A stretch of 64,000 bases of DNA from Hydractinia symbiolongicarpus (lineage: Eukaryota; Cnidaria; Hydrozoa; Anthoathecata; Hydractiniidae). Location: contig NC_079884.1 of the NCBI RefSeq assembly GCF_029227915.1, positions 1,302,001-1,366,000 of the forward strand. Reading direction: 5' to 3'. The notes below the pieces were generated by a model. The model had not been told where the DNA came from. It saw nothing but the letters and a program-made list of their open reading frames with translations, and did not search any database. A program made the position numbers and the translations under genes. Positions within the stretch are counted from its first letter, which is position 1, and each line of letters starts with the position of its first letter. Positions 36,630 through 49,700 of the stretch are shown here, piece by piece.

Positions 36630-38358
36630 GAGAATGCAGTTCAAACTATAGATGTTGATTTAGAAACACGAAGTACCCTTACAATTTTCACACGAGTAAT
36701 TGCAAACTAACGTAAAATGAAATGCACTATAAGCGAAACACCAAAAAGGCGTCGTTAAGGGCAATGCAACAATTACACTTCTTCAATTGGCTGCTTTTGT
36801 GGGAATTTAATCTTTATAGAAGCACATAGCTATAAACAAAACGAGAGGTAAATAATAGTACTCCTATATCTCTTCTTCAAATATTGGCACCCTGCAAATA
36901 AGTCGCCACAGCTTCAACCCTTGAAATTAAATGTTTATGTGTGCCCTGTACATTAACTGGAATAATTATTAGTTTTTTTTAATCTAAAGTTGTGAAATAG
37001 AAGTCAAATGGTGGCATTTAATAGAAGACAGGACTTCTTTGATTCAACTGATCACCCATTTAATAAACACACCCTTAAACGAATCTCTTTTAACCAATGA
37101 AAAAACAGGAAAAATACATCAATACACAGAATATCATACCGCAGTAGATCTTTTACAAATCTTACATATTATCTTTAAAACATCAGTGGCAAAACTACAG
37201 TGGTGCAACCGCAAGACATCCGAAAAGTTCACTTCAACTAAAATAAGCTTCATAATTTTTAAAATGTTCACCAGCTTGTGAAATGTTAGTTAAACATTTG
37301 ATAAACAATTAAACAGTTGATATCTGGCGATGCGCAAAATGAAAGCTGCACAGTAATAACCAATTTGACGTTTAGGTTTAAATTTCAATGTTAACAACAA
37401 TAAATTCCCAGTGTAACGGACATACTGTCAAATAACACTAAAAAATAATCTGAAATGTATTATTTAGAAATATGGAATGTGCTGTCACCTATTACATGCC
37501 AGTTTATCAAATTTATAGGTACCATACCTCCAAGATTCCTAGATACTGGCTATTACTTTAACCTACCCCTCACATTTCGGTGAAATTCATATAGTTTGTA
37601 AAATATAATAACTTCCGTTAGAATTTGAAACTTACACTATAATTATTTTTTATCGAAAAGATTTCTAGCACAAGATTTAGATAAATCCGAATAAGTTATT
37701 GAAGGAGTTAGGGCGAAATCAATTCATCAAATTCATCATTCAAATGTATAGTCCTTCGAAAATCCTACGAAAATTTGGGGTTGATTCTCTGCACTGATTT
37801 CTCTTTGTCGCTTTTGCGCTACGTTAAAAGAAAAATTATAATCGAAATTCTGCGAAATTAAAGGTTTTGCTTGATGTGTTTTCTCAACAGAACTGACATT
37901 AATACCACCACAATTCTGAAAGAAAAAGGCAGTCAATTTTCGGGTCAAATTATTGTCAAAAAAAACCTGCTTTTTCTCAGATCCTTTTTCCCAAGTTTAT
38001 TTTCAAAAAAAAGTAAATTTCCTGAAGTGAACACTCCGAAGGGGAGAGAGAGTACTATCGTCACAAAAATGCAAAGAATTAAATTTTCCTAAGTTCTTTT
38101 TTCGTGATGACGTCATTTGCACGAAAAGAGAAAAGATTGATATTTAGGAGTGGTACAGTCTAGTCATGTGGTGCGCATGTACATGCAAATGTAAACAAAT
38201 GAAAGTAAAAACTAAAGTAGATTCAAACAAACAAACAAAGTTGCATGCCAATAATTTTTGCAAAGTAAACAGATGTTGATTGATTTCCACTTCATCATTT
38301 TTCTTATCAATGTCAACAAATGTTTTTTTTACAAACGCAAATAACTGGGTTTTGCACT
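36630..38358. other. Intergenic sequence
   Basis: AT-rich, no gene recognised. The segment 38090-38110 contains TGACGTCA, a full CRE-like palindrome. Confidence 0.35.
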
Positions 38359-38608
38359 CAGCTTACCTGCTGTATCAATGAAAGAAACAAATCACGACAT
38401 CACGTGGTCAGTTTACCTGCTGTATCAATGAAAGAAACAAATCACAACATCACGTGATCAGCTTACCTGCTGTATCAATGAAAGAAACAAATCACAACAT
38501 CACGTGGTCAGTTTACCTGCTGTATCAATGAAAGAAACAAATCACAACATCACGTGGTCAGTTTACCTACTGTATCAATGAAAGAAACAAATCACAACAT
38601 CACGTGGT
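38359..38608. repeat. Five copies of a 50-bp tandem repeat, each with a CACGTG E-box
   Basis: Units start at 38359, 38409, 38459, 38509 and 38559 with exactly 50-bp spacing. The consensus starts CAGTTTACCTGCTGTATCAA and ends AACATCACGTGGT. Copies differ at only a few positions, so the array is young or kept uniform. Each unit has one CACGTG. It is non-coding. Confidence 0.93.
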
Positions 38609-41030
38609 CAGTTTTTTTCCCCAAAAAATATTTCATTCACTTGCAAGAGGGACTCTTGTTGAAGTAACCTAGTCAAGTTAAAAAAGGTTTAACGAAAATA
38701 ACGACCTTCTACTGTTGTAACAAACTCCATTCATTGCACACTGTAAACTAGCCTCGTTAACTAAACTTTCTTTCAGATATTAAAAATGGGTTTGTCATAC
38801 GAAAGCATAGATGTATGTATGTATATGTAGACGAATGTTTCAAAGCAAATTCCTAAATTTCAATCCATTAATAGACATAAAATCATTTCTCACAGCAAAC
38901 CCTGAATTATAATCACCCGATGAGCATAAAGCAAGCTGGCCACATCTACTCTCTTAAATAATAGAGGTAATAATTATGTTTGATAAAACGAGTAAGATCT
39001 TTTTCAAAATTCTCGATTTTGATCACGTGAGCAAAGAACAATAAAAGTAACCAATGAAATAGCGCGCTCAGTATTATAACCGCAAAAAGTTTGTTTGCAA
39101 CCCAGTGTAATTTTTCTTAAATTAGCTTGTTTCAATTTCCCAATAAAAAAAATTATGTTTTTTTGACGTCACCAGAAGCTTAAAATGTTTCCATGCCCGT
39201 TAAAAATCGGTTTTCCGGTTTCCGGTTGATAAATCAAAAAACTTCTTGATTTGTTTCTGTTTTTTTTACAATAATTTAAATGCAATTTGGATTACCGCTT
39301 TTTTAATTTTTAGTAGAATTTTGAACTTATGGTTGAAGTAAGCTGATGGCATGATTTCTAAGAGTCCTCTTATTTTCATATACATTCAGATTATAAAAAA
39401 TTCCAATCGTAGTAATTTATACTCTCATATAAAAGGAAACATTTTGCCGGAAAAAAAGGGCGGGAAAATACACTCAAAAAGCAGTAACTAAACTTGGAAA
39501 ATGTTCCTGCTTCGTTATTTCGTCAATTCTTGGCTGGCTGTTATTTATAAATTATATTTCGACGGGGGTTATTTAAATTGGCTCCCAGTCAGACAGTGAG
39601 TATTAAAATGTGACTAGTTTCTATCTCATGGTAAATCCACATGTCCTCGTCCTTTAACTTCCACGAAAATTCGCCCGTTGCAACAAAGTGGATAAAAACA
39701 TATCTTATTTGCTATTTTGTGTGCACGCAGCACGACTTCTTTTTTGCGCACACACGCACAGACAGAATACGAGCATTTTTAATATAGAGATTATATTTTG
39801 ACCTTTTTTATATTTCTTTTAACTAAAAATGGTAACTACGTTATGAAATAAAATTTAGAGAGGTGATATACAAAGTTAGATGCAGCCCTGAGAAAAGGCA
39901 AAGCGCGTCATTTTTACATTATAAACTTACTCTGTCTTCTTAGCTTGTGTGAAAAAGATTTAAACTGCTGTTTAAAAGGCATTTGTTTGTCTGCCTGTTT
40001 AAATTGTGAACTAAATTAAAGAGCACAGGCTCTATTGCAGATGCTCTTTGACCATACGTCAACAAACCTGTTTTCTTTCGAATAAAAAAAACCCGCCGGT
40101 AAAATGTTTTGATAGTAAAAAATATTTCCACACGAGATATAATTTTTAAACAAAATACAGAGACAGGATCAATTCGCATTATATAGATAGCGTTATTGCA
40201 GCTTGATCCAGGACTGGATCTAACTTTGAATTTCTGCACCCTACAGAGCTAGCAATTAGTGTCACATTTTTAATTGAAGAGATTTATTGAAGTTTGAATA
40301 AATTCGGTGCAACAAGTCGCGTGGAGGAATTTTCAGATATTATAAATAAATGTTTTGGAAAATACTAGAAAATCCTGAAAATCATTACTGGCAAATTTTA
40401 TAGCATTTTTAACAAATACAGTACCTCGTGTTCCTTTCTCAGCAAAAAAACTTTTGATTTTATTGTTATGTATTATATTTTGCAGAATATAGTTGATTTT
40501 AAATTTGTTTCTAAAAAGAGAATTTTAAGTAAGCGAATTTTCTTTCATTTTACCAAACATTTTATTTTAGAACGGGGATTCCACTCGAGAGCAGAGCATT
40601 TTTGAACAGAGAATTTTACGCAGATTTGGGTGTCGTGATTATATCAAGACTGTCTCTATTTAAATGTCAGTTTACTTTTGAAATTACTTTTATGTCCCGT
40701 GAAATAATCCACTGAACTGGAAAAAAATGATTGATGAAACATTTGAATGTTTTAATTAAAAATCTCAAATGAAATAGATAATAAATTATTTCATGTAATT
40801 CTTTAGAAAGTATTTTTTACCATATCTCTTTAATAATAGCCGTCGTCTGTCTGTCTGTGTGTCCGCGAAAGCCGTGTCCCGTAAGGAAACACAAATTTTT
40901 TAAAATGAGCATCAATACCAAGTGCGATATATTTTTACGGGTTAATTTAAAGGACAGGCGACCCCGTCGATTTTTTCCACGGACTAACGACTAGTATACT
41001 ATAATAGGGAACCAATAAAATTTTGCGGAA
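38609..41030. other. Intergenic region with fragments of a dispersed repeat
   Basis: No gene is supported. Fragments with (CAGA)/(CTGT) short runs next to TATTAATATAG-like ends occur at 39745-39790 and, inverted, at 40838-41010. A similar one is at 47180-47222. They may be ends of one dispersed family, but full copies are not visible. Confidence 0.35.
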
Positions 41031-41035
41031 CCATG

Positions 41036-41261
41036 AGCGAACCAACCACCAGCGAACCAACCACCAGCAAACCAACCACCAGCAAACCAACCACCAGCGA
41101 ACCAACCACCAGCGAATCAACTACCAGCGAACCAACCACCAGCGAATCAACCATTAGCGAACCAACCACCAGCGAACCAACCACCAGTGAACCAACCACC
41201 AGCGAACCAACTACCAGCGAACCAACCACCAGCGAATCAACCATTAGCGAACCAACCACTA
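41036..41261. repeat. 15-bp minisatellite, about 15 copies
   Basis: Unit AGCGAACCAACCACC with variants GAATCAA and ACCATT. The plus strand is open as a Ser-Glu-Pro-Thr-Thr repeat with an ATG just before it at 41033. There is no signal peptide, no following domain and no splice context, so I consider it non-coding. Confidence 0.9.
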
Positions 41262-41688
41262 GTTTTACAGCTGTTGACGTATCTCGTACAATTTTGGTAT
41301 TGTTACAATGAATTTACAGCTATTAAAATTTTTTTCATGACACGATTAGTTCTGAGACAAATGTAAATAAAATAATGCACTGTTAAAATCATTTAAAGAT
41401 TTAAATCTTTGCGAGTTGTAGTTTAGACAGTCTTCGTGGAGTTCGGAGATGCGAAAATACCCACAAAATGCATTTTAAAATGTCATTCGCGAAAATTAAT
41501 ACCTTGGAATAAAATCACGAAAATTCAAAAACTCTTAAAATCACAACAGAGTTAAAAAGGACGCAATTTTGTATAACGCATCATATTCATGTGAATAAAA
41601 TAGTTGTTCAGCCTGATTTTTGTGAAGTCTCAGATGCGTACACGAGGCGATACGTATATTCAGCTGCCTGCTTGCATTGTACAATGCC

Positions 41689-42064
41689 GGTTCGCTGCGC
41701 TGGTTTCGCGAAACATTGTCAGTTCGCTGTATTGGTTTCGCAAAACATTGGTGGTTCGCTGCGTTGGTTTCACAAAACACTGGTGGTTCGCTGCACTGGT
41801 TTAGCAAAACACTGGTGGTTTGCTGCATTAGTTTCGCAAAACACTGGTGGCTTGCTGCGTTGGTTTTGCGAAACACTGGTGGTTCGCTGCACTGGTTTAG
41901 CAAAACACTGGTGGTTTGCTTCACTGGTTTCGCAAAACACTGGTTGGACGCAGCGCTGATTTTGCAAAACACTGGTGGTTCGCTGCGCTGGTTTCGCAAA
42001 ACACTGGAGATTCGCTGCGCTGGTTTTGCGAAGCACTGGTGCTTTGCTTCACGGGTTTCGCGAA
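41689..42064. repeat. 32-bp minisatellite, about 12 copies
   Basis: Consensus GGTTCGCTGCGCTGGTTTCG followed by CAAAACACTGGT. Copy starts at 41689, 41721, 41753, 41785 and 41817 confirm a 32-bp period. Because 32 is not divisible by three, consecutive copies are read in successive frames, and the array is open on both strands in several frames. No gene features accompany it. Confidence 0.92.
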
Positions 42065-45000
42065 AATATCATGGTTTAGTGTTTTTTGTATTAACAATTT
42101 TTTACAAAATTAGTTATTTTCCTTTCTGTCATCTGAAAGTAGAATACAGCAAAACTATTTATCGTCAAAACTTTGAACAAACAATTTGTTAAAAATACAT
42201 TTTTAAATTGACAGATAAAAAATGTGACGCGCATATTTTTAATAAGTGAAGGTGGGATAGAAAAATAACTTGACACTCATCTCAAATAAAAAATACATGC
42301 CTTTAAGAGGAAAATTATTATAAGAACACGAGCTGAAAAGTGAGTACAAAATAAGAACAGGTTCAAAATATTACTTTTATGACAAAGCTCAACAAGAATC
42401 TTGAGGTAAAACAGAATAACCAGGATGTCATTTTTTGCAATTATGTCTCAAAGTTATGGTCGCTTTTTTCCCACAGAAACACCTATTTTTTATATAAGCA
42501 CGTGACAAAATAATTAGAACAAAATTAAGGCTGAATTTTGAAGTTGTGTTCTTACTGTAAAAAAAAAAAAAAAAAAAAAAAAGAACAAATTGATCTGGAA
42601 AAGGCTGAAAATAAAAACAGCTAGACTGAGGTCAGAATCTTCGATTCTTACAAAAACGTATAATTATTCAAGAAACAATATGAGAAGTGGTAAAAGAGAC
42701 TTTTACTTGGTTACCTAATTTATACCTTTTTTATTCTTCGTCTTTCTTTACCCTTAGTTAGTAAAAGACTAATGTCGGCCAATCGGGAGATGATGCCACT
42801 TAATAAAGTCAGAAAATGATGTAATTGTTGATTGAGACACCAGGCTGTTTTTTTAATGTCTGTAAACAATGTTTATATTAAGCAACCAACTGAACTGAAT
42901 GTCTTCGAAGAGATATCCGACCTCTCTATCGAATTTTTAGGCGCGTCATGTCGAGCTCGTAATTTCTTTGTATTTCCGACATGACTAGGACTTTCAGTGA
43001 AGCAGCAAAATATTTGCCCAGACGAATTAACCTACTGTTGATTTTGCTAAACCTTGGAGGAAAGAATACGCTAAAGGCTAAACTTGTCTCTCTTTTACGC
43101 TATAAACTTCACTAAACTTTTCTAAAATCCTGTTTGTTAATCCACCTTCCCTCTCCTCTTTCTCCTCCCTGCCATCCTCTTCTACCATTCCACCCCCCCT
43201 CTCGTTTATATAAATCGAATAAGGACAATGTATGATATGTCATCGCCTATGGAAACCTTTTATGTATCTATCACCTATCACCAAAGTTGACTATGTCATC
43301 AAAAGTACTCTACCCTGAGTATACTCCAGGGCCATAAATCCTTTATCACCATGACAAAAATAAACGATGATAGAAAAATTAGTTGAACAAGCACTTTACG
43401 CATGAAAGATGAAATTAACCTTCCCTCCGTTTCAGTTCACAACTACTCTTTCACTAGCTGAATTTTAAAACACTAACAAGCACTCTTATATCAACACTTG
43501 AAGAGATATGTAACAGAAAGAGAGAAGAGGAACATTAGTTTATATACACACTGTCTGCACTTAATGGAAAATAAAAGGTGCCAAGCAACATGAAAAAAAT
43601 GTGAAGCTATATCTAGTTTTTCAGGTTAAGTTTCAATCGCCATTTAAAGTTTATGCGCGTAATTTACTGCTGCTAAATTTGTGTATTTCATACCAAAGGT
43701 AAAATTCTCGTTGGACTGTTACAAAACTGATACACATGGATGCACGTGTTTCATTTCAAAGACGCTCTGTTTCATGTAGTTAATATTCCAAAAAGTTTAT
43801 CGATCCAGCTTGTATTCTTTCTCTCGCGTTTACTTTCGTGTTTAATGAACCTTATTATTTCCATTCAATTTTTTTAGCGTGGCCTAACGTAGGTTACACA
43901 AACGGCATACCATCAATAAATATTTGTATAATATGTGTGTCCAGTGTCATTGCAAGAGCAAAAGAGCCCAGCACAATACTTTTTGACATCTGGTCAGTAA
44001 ATTTAACCTTACAGTAAAGCATGTTGGCTGGAAATACACCAACTAGATGTGCAGTTCGTTATAATATCTAAACAATTGAAAACTGAACAACAACAAATTT
44101 TTCTTTTTTAAAAAACATGGCGGAATTTGCTGGAAGGAGATAAAAATTTCAAAAAAGTCCACAGCGGCCATAAAAGAAGAGGAAAAAGGAGTCAACTCTA
44201 CGTCAAAATAAATATGGCAGCTTAGTTACGAGTGCTGACCGGTCTGTTAAGGAATTGTTGTGTTTATTACTGTCTATGTATTCTTCTTAAAAAAATAGCC
44301 GCGCAATGTATACTTAATTTTAACTAAGAAATGATTCTAAAAGTATAAATAAGTTTTGTGTTATCCAACACTGGTGATGAGTTACCCTAGGTTTTCTTAC
44401 AGCCTTTTTTTAAACAGAAAGATCATTAAACAAAACAAAATGGACAAAAAATATAGACATATAACAAACATGTTAGAACAAAATTTCTGTGTAGCAAAAA
44501 TAATTTTAGCTAGCAAGTAGAGCAGATGTTCAGTTATTGATTTATTCTCATAGTGATTTAAACCTCTATGAACTAGGAATTACAATATTTAATTTGTTTA
44601 CTCACACGTCCCTCAAACACAAACGTGCCAAACTGATACTAGCGCTTCCACCAAGTTAAAAACCAGCATTTTATAGATCTCAAAGTTAGGACATACGCTT
44701 GTCGCGCACAATATCATGAAAAAATAAACGGCGAGAAACGCATACTTAAAGTACCTTTCAAATTCATCTTGATGTTGGTAGCGGTCTTGAGCAACCTCTC
44801 CAGAGCCTCAGTCAGTTAATTTATCGTGCCCTTTTAACAATATGCCTACAAAAAACACTGGACCCCTTGCTGACGTCAATGCATTTGGCATGGTGGAATG
44901 GCACTAACCGAACATGTGACTAAGTCTTTAAAAGTACTGAGGGTCATGAGTTGCAGTGTATACAGCTGAAAGTGTAAAGAATGACATTTGGGTAGATTTT

Positions 45001-46695
45001 CTGTCGTCTTTAATTTTCTTGGATACAAGTTTAAACGCTTTAAAGGAAATATTTTTTTCTGCCAAGCAGTGTCTTTGGAAATCTTTTTTCTTTGTTTGTT
45101 TGTTTGTTTGTTTTTATTGTTGTTTTTCTTAAAGAATGGCGTTTCTGCATGTAAGTCTTTCTTTTGCAAATGAAATAGATTTCTAGAATTTTTGGGCTTA
45201 AAACATGTTGTTAAACAACTAATTATAAGTGAAATATTTTGTTGATTTCTGCGAGGGTGAAAATGTAAAATCTTCCAAGGGGTTTAAAATCACAAACGTT
45301 GCCTAACTGTTGTGACGAAACATCCAATGTGGATGAAAAAAAAATAGAATGACCCATTGAACAAGCCTCACACAGATATGTAAAAAATAGACTCACTTAC
45401 GTCAATGTGTTTCATATTCCACCACGTCCTTTTGATATTTGACGCAATTGAGCAAAGCAGATTAAAAGTGGAAATTCGACGAACGCAAACAACAGTAGAC
45501 GCTTAAAAATATCTTGAGTTATTTGAGCAGTATGAATACGTCATTTGATATATACCATCTCTCCAAAGTAAACAATGTTCTCCAGCAATATTACATGAGA
45601 GTATGTAGAAGTTATTTTAAAAGAGCTAATATTGAAACAAGGTTTTGTACTTTTTAATCTCGCCATGTTTTTGAGTTGATACAGTAACACGAAAGTCTGT
45701 TTTACTTTTTAGTTTTAAACTGCATATTCTTAGTATAGCAAGCTTTTCACAGCGACTATATTTTTTACTACCACTGATCTGATGTTTTCATTCATGTTAT
45801 CCCAGTATTTCTAAGGTATGCCTGACATTTGATGACGTCATGAAATGTAATTCGAAACAAGAAAGATTTTATTGAATTTACTTTCAACAAATCGAAGTTG
45901 AAAGTTTGCCAAAAAATTTTCATAGTAAGAAGGATCGCGTTTCTTTGTTCTTTTTAATCGCTGAATGGATATTAGCGTGCTTAAAGAGTTAACCCCGTTA
46001 ACATGACCTTAAGAATGGCTGCATTTTCCAAAAATATTTTTGGTTTATTTCCAGAACGTTTGCCATAAAAACGTTAAAATAACATTCTATCGCGATTTTT
46101 TTAACCCTTGGGTTGTAATTCGGGTTTTCTGGAGGAGACGCCCCCCTTTTCGCTGATAATTCTATAATTTATGAATCAAATATAAGGAAACATTAAACTT
46201 CTGCTATCGAGGTATCGTTTATCCTTACAGACGGTGCTAAATCACGAAAAATGCTTTTAAAGTTTTTTCCTTGACATTTTAAAGCTTCTAAAGCGACAGG
46301 GACATGTTACACCACTAATTTTACTTTTTTCTTGCACCTTTGAAACTGAAGTCAAGCTGACGAGTTCACTTTTTAATTCAAACCGTTGAGTCTGTTGTGA
46401 AGCTACTTGTAGCCTAATCTCTATATTATTAGACGTCTTCTGTGTGTTTAAAATGACTACCCGAAGCTGCATTCACGATCTCCCGCAGAGTAAATAATGT
46501 GCTGAAGGGCAAACCCGTGGATTTCTCCACGAGTTAAACACTAATTTAATTTAAAATTCATATACATAGTGTATTATACTAAGAGTTTTAGAAGTTTCAT
46601 GCATGAAATGTGCAAATACAAGAAGACATTGAAAAGCTAACGACGTTGCTATGCATTAAATTTTGCAGCTGGTAGCAGAAAGAACTAAACTTAAA
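42065..46695. other. Intergenic region with low-complexity tracts
   Basis: It contains a run of about 24 A at 42559-42582, a pyrimidine tract at 43142-43206 and a (TTTG)n run at 45089-45112. An exon-like stretch with a splice donor on the minus strand lies at 44752-44815 but has no acceptor or partner exon. CCGTGGATTTCTCCACGAG at 46515-46534 is a small hairpin. No gene is supported. Confidence 0.4.
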
Positions 46696-46698
46696 TCA

Positions 46699-46791
46699 AA
46701 ATTCGCCCATTCTTGTCCCCAAAGCTCTTTAAAATAAACTCGAAAGTAGTTCGAGTTTATCTCAAAGAGCTCCCCAGGGAATGAAATTCGA
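46699..46791. repeat. Fold-back (inverted) repeat
   Basis: Inner arms of 22 bp (46723-46744 and 46750-46771) begin AGCTCTTT and meet at CTCGAA/TTCGAG around a 5-nt centre. They differ at about three positions. Weaker complementarity extends outward to about 46699 and 46791. Probably a small fold-back element. Confidence 0.7.
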
Positions 46792-49700
46792 CAATATTCT
46801 CTACTAGTTATTAAAATCCGTGGAAGTATCCACTGAAATTAGTGTGCTTCTTATCACAATAAGGTTTGTTGATAATTTCATTAAGAACGCTGAAAAAACG
46901 TTTGAAACAAAATCCTATTGAGAAATCCACTCAAAAGCATTTTAAAAGTTTTGTATGCTTCTTATCACAAATGATTTGTTGTCAATTTCATTTAACAAAG
47001 CACTCGTCACGGTAAATTTAATTTTTCCCAACTAATGAAATTACTTTATTTTAACACATGATTTGTTTTAGCCAATTAAATTCGTAAACAAAATGTCCAT
47101 AAAATACAGAATAATTTTATAGGGAATGTATCATAGATGCTTTTAAAGAAAACTGCATCAAATATAATCTACTTTGCCTGTTACAGACAGACACACACAC
47201 AGCCTCTGTATTATTATATAGATTACATTTTATAAAAGGGGTGAGGGAATACTTTTTCAATACACCTGGAAAAGCTACTTCTACTTTCTGCGGGTTTTTT
47301 ATTTGACAGGCCGAAAAAAGTTAGATTTAACTACAGATGAATGTTGCAAAAAAATTCGCGGCGATTTAACGTGCTTGTGTACGTTCGCAATTAAATAAAA
47401 ACAGCATACCAGAGTGTAAGAAAACTGAAAAAAAGAATAACAAGTGTTATGTTAACGAAAGCAAACTGTAAATTCTTCTCTAAATATTCTATTTAGAGAA
47501 GATCTATCTATTTTTTTATATCAATCCCGCTGTTTGTTCCAAATCAATCCCGCAATAATTCGTTACACTAAAGTACCTGTCATTCTCCACTATCACAAAC
47601 TTACAAGAAAAGTGTTTAAGCAGTGAAAGTGGCGGTGAAAATTTAAAACGATCTTTAGTGTCATAAAAATTGACCATATTGAACACCGACCTTCTGGGAG
47701 CTGCAGCCTTGAACGATTTGATAGAGTATGACATAAGGATCTTTCCTTGACACTTTTTTTGCGGGAAAAAATTTTCACAAATCCATAATATAGTCGAACC
47801 AAAGTTCGTTCAAATTTTATTTTAAATGTTTCCCCTATTTTGCTTTTTTTTGTACTAAATTCTTCTCAATTTGGTAAAGGGAAAAACGCAAGCTTTAGTA
47901 TTGTTATTATTCGCAAAAGAAGTATGGGTCTAAGTTAATACGCGTAAACCTTATAATGGCCAACTCCCTGAATTCCTACCGCCCGTTTCAAGGGATAAAC
48001 TACATTGGATGTATTCGAAGATAGTTAAGTAATTTCAAATTCAAAAAAGTTTGAAGTTTATCAGCCTACATTTCACATAAATGTTACAAATTTTAAACTC
48101 ACCTTGAATTATTCGGCTGGTCACAGTCTTCATGTACATTATAAAGACACAGGAAATCCTCAAGGCGACATAAACAGGTTACATTTTGAATTAGCGTTGT
48201 ATCCTGGAAACACTTGGCTAAGCAAAACAAACTGTCGTTTCGAGCTCAAAGAAAGTAAATAAAAAAATAAGTACAAAGAAAAAGTGTTTGCGAAAATCAA
48301 TAGTAGATGTTTTGCTACAACAGTAGTCACATGTTTGCTGAACCTTGATGGAGATAGTTTACCAAGCATTCTATAAAATTTTAAATTAATTTTTGATAAG
48401 AAAAGAACAATATAGGAACTCAAACGACAAAATGGCGGTAAGAATAATCGACAGCCTTTAGAATACACAGTGCCGAACACATGTAAAAATATAATGTCAA
48501 TTATTAAAACAAACAAAATGGCATTTTAGCATGTATTTGTAACTAAGTCATCCAAATCACTTGTGGATAATCTTCCCTTAGTGTAAAATCTCAAATCATT
48601 TCTTACTATCTTAAACATCCATATTAAATTCAATTTAAAAATGGAATGAATTGAAGTAAAAAAGCCACGTGACTAAAGGACTGGCATTAAAAACAACAAA
48701 AGCATAGTGTTACTACAAAGCGAGCTAAGATCGATTAAAACCATTGTTTTTTAAGGTGGGGCGAATTGCGCTGTGGCACGGCTGCTGAATAAAAGTGTAT
48801 GATGCCAGTTATTTTGAAGACCAGATCGACTGGCTTAGTCTTCCCAAAAAATAGTATTCAATTTTACATGCAACAGATATCATGATAAAGAAAGTCCTAA
48901 ACAAACACAAATAAAGTTTTGATATATAAAATATTCATAGAGTAATAAAAATTTGATGTCTGTTACATAAAAAAACGATAAAAACTTAACAGAACGACAA
49001 CACAGAAGACCCAAAAGAAAAAGCAGTGTGATATAAATACCAGTTTTGTTTACATCTTTGCCAAACAGGCAGCAAAAACAATGGAATATCTTTCTTCATT
49101 CTGATGGCCAAAGATGAGGATTAAAATAGCAAAATAGCAGAAATGTTGAATAACATGAGAATAACAATTTTTATCATTTTATACTACTTAATTACTGAAC
49201 AAATTTGTGAGTAAAGATAAAGCCACCATATTGTGCGTTGGATTTGTTGTTCAAGTTTCCGGTCTGTATATTTATCAAATTTGGCTCCATCTCATCACAA
49301 CAAACTTTATAGTTCGAAACTGGGTAGCATGTTGTGGAAAGGTGACTCAAAACATGAAAAAAATATTGTTGTTGGTTATGAAAAGTATTTCTTAAGTTCC
49401 CAAAAGTTTAAACAAGGTTATAAAATGATGTTACTACTATAGTACGTAAAATATTATTAGGAAGGAACTTATTTTTAATGTTTACTGATAAGTACATTTT
49501 GTTTAGGTAGCTATAGTAGTCATTTTAGTTATTTGTAGGATTTAGAAATCTATAAAAAATATTTTCCCGCTTCAAATTTATTTGTTGGCTGCCACAAATT
49601 AAATTTTTGCTCTTCTTACGTCCATTTTTCATCACAGAAAGACTATCAATTAATACTATTAATTAAACTTTGCATTTGCAGGACGGAACAATTTCTCTCG

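Noticed and set aside
38359-38608. Regular 50-bp repeats that might look like a CRISPR array
   Set aside because: The units are directly adjacent with no unique spacers, and the genome is animal.
41541-42192. Overlapping open frames of up to 171 codons on both strands
   Set aside because: All arise from the 32-bp minisatellite, whose period shifts through all frames. No independent evidence for translation.
42559-42582. A24 run as the tail of a retrotransposed gene copy
   Set aside because: The 250 bp upstream show no coding remnant or target duplication that I can identify.
47516-47802. Pair of overlapping minus-strand frames that look weakly protein-like
   Set aside because: No conserved motif, no adjacent exons, and stops limit both frames to about 70 codons.
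48160-48516. 118-codon open frame (minus) as a gene
   Set aside because: Leu/Phe/Ser-rich frame as expected from AT-rich DNA; resembles no known protein and lacks context.
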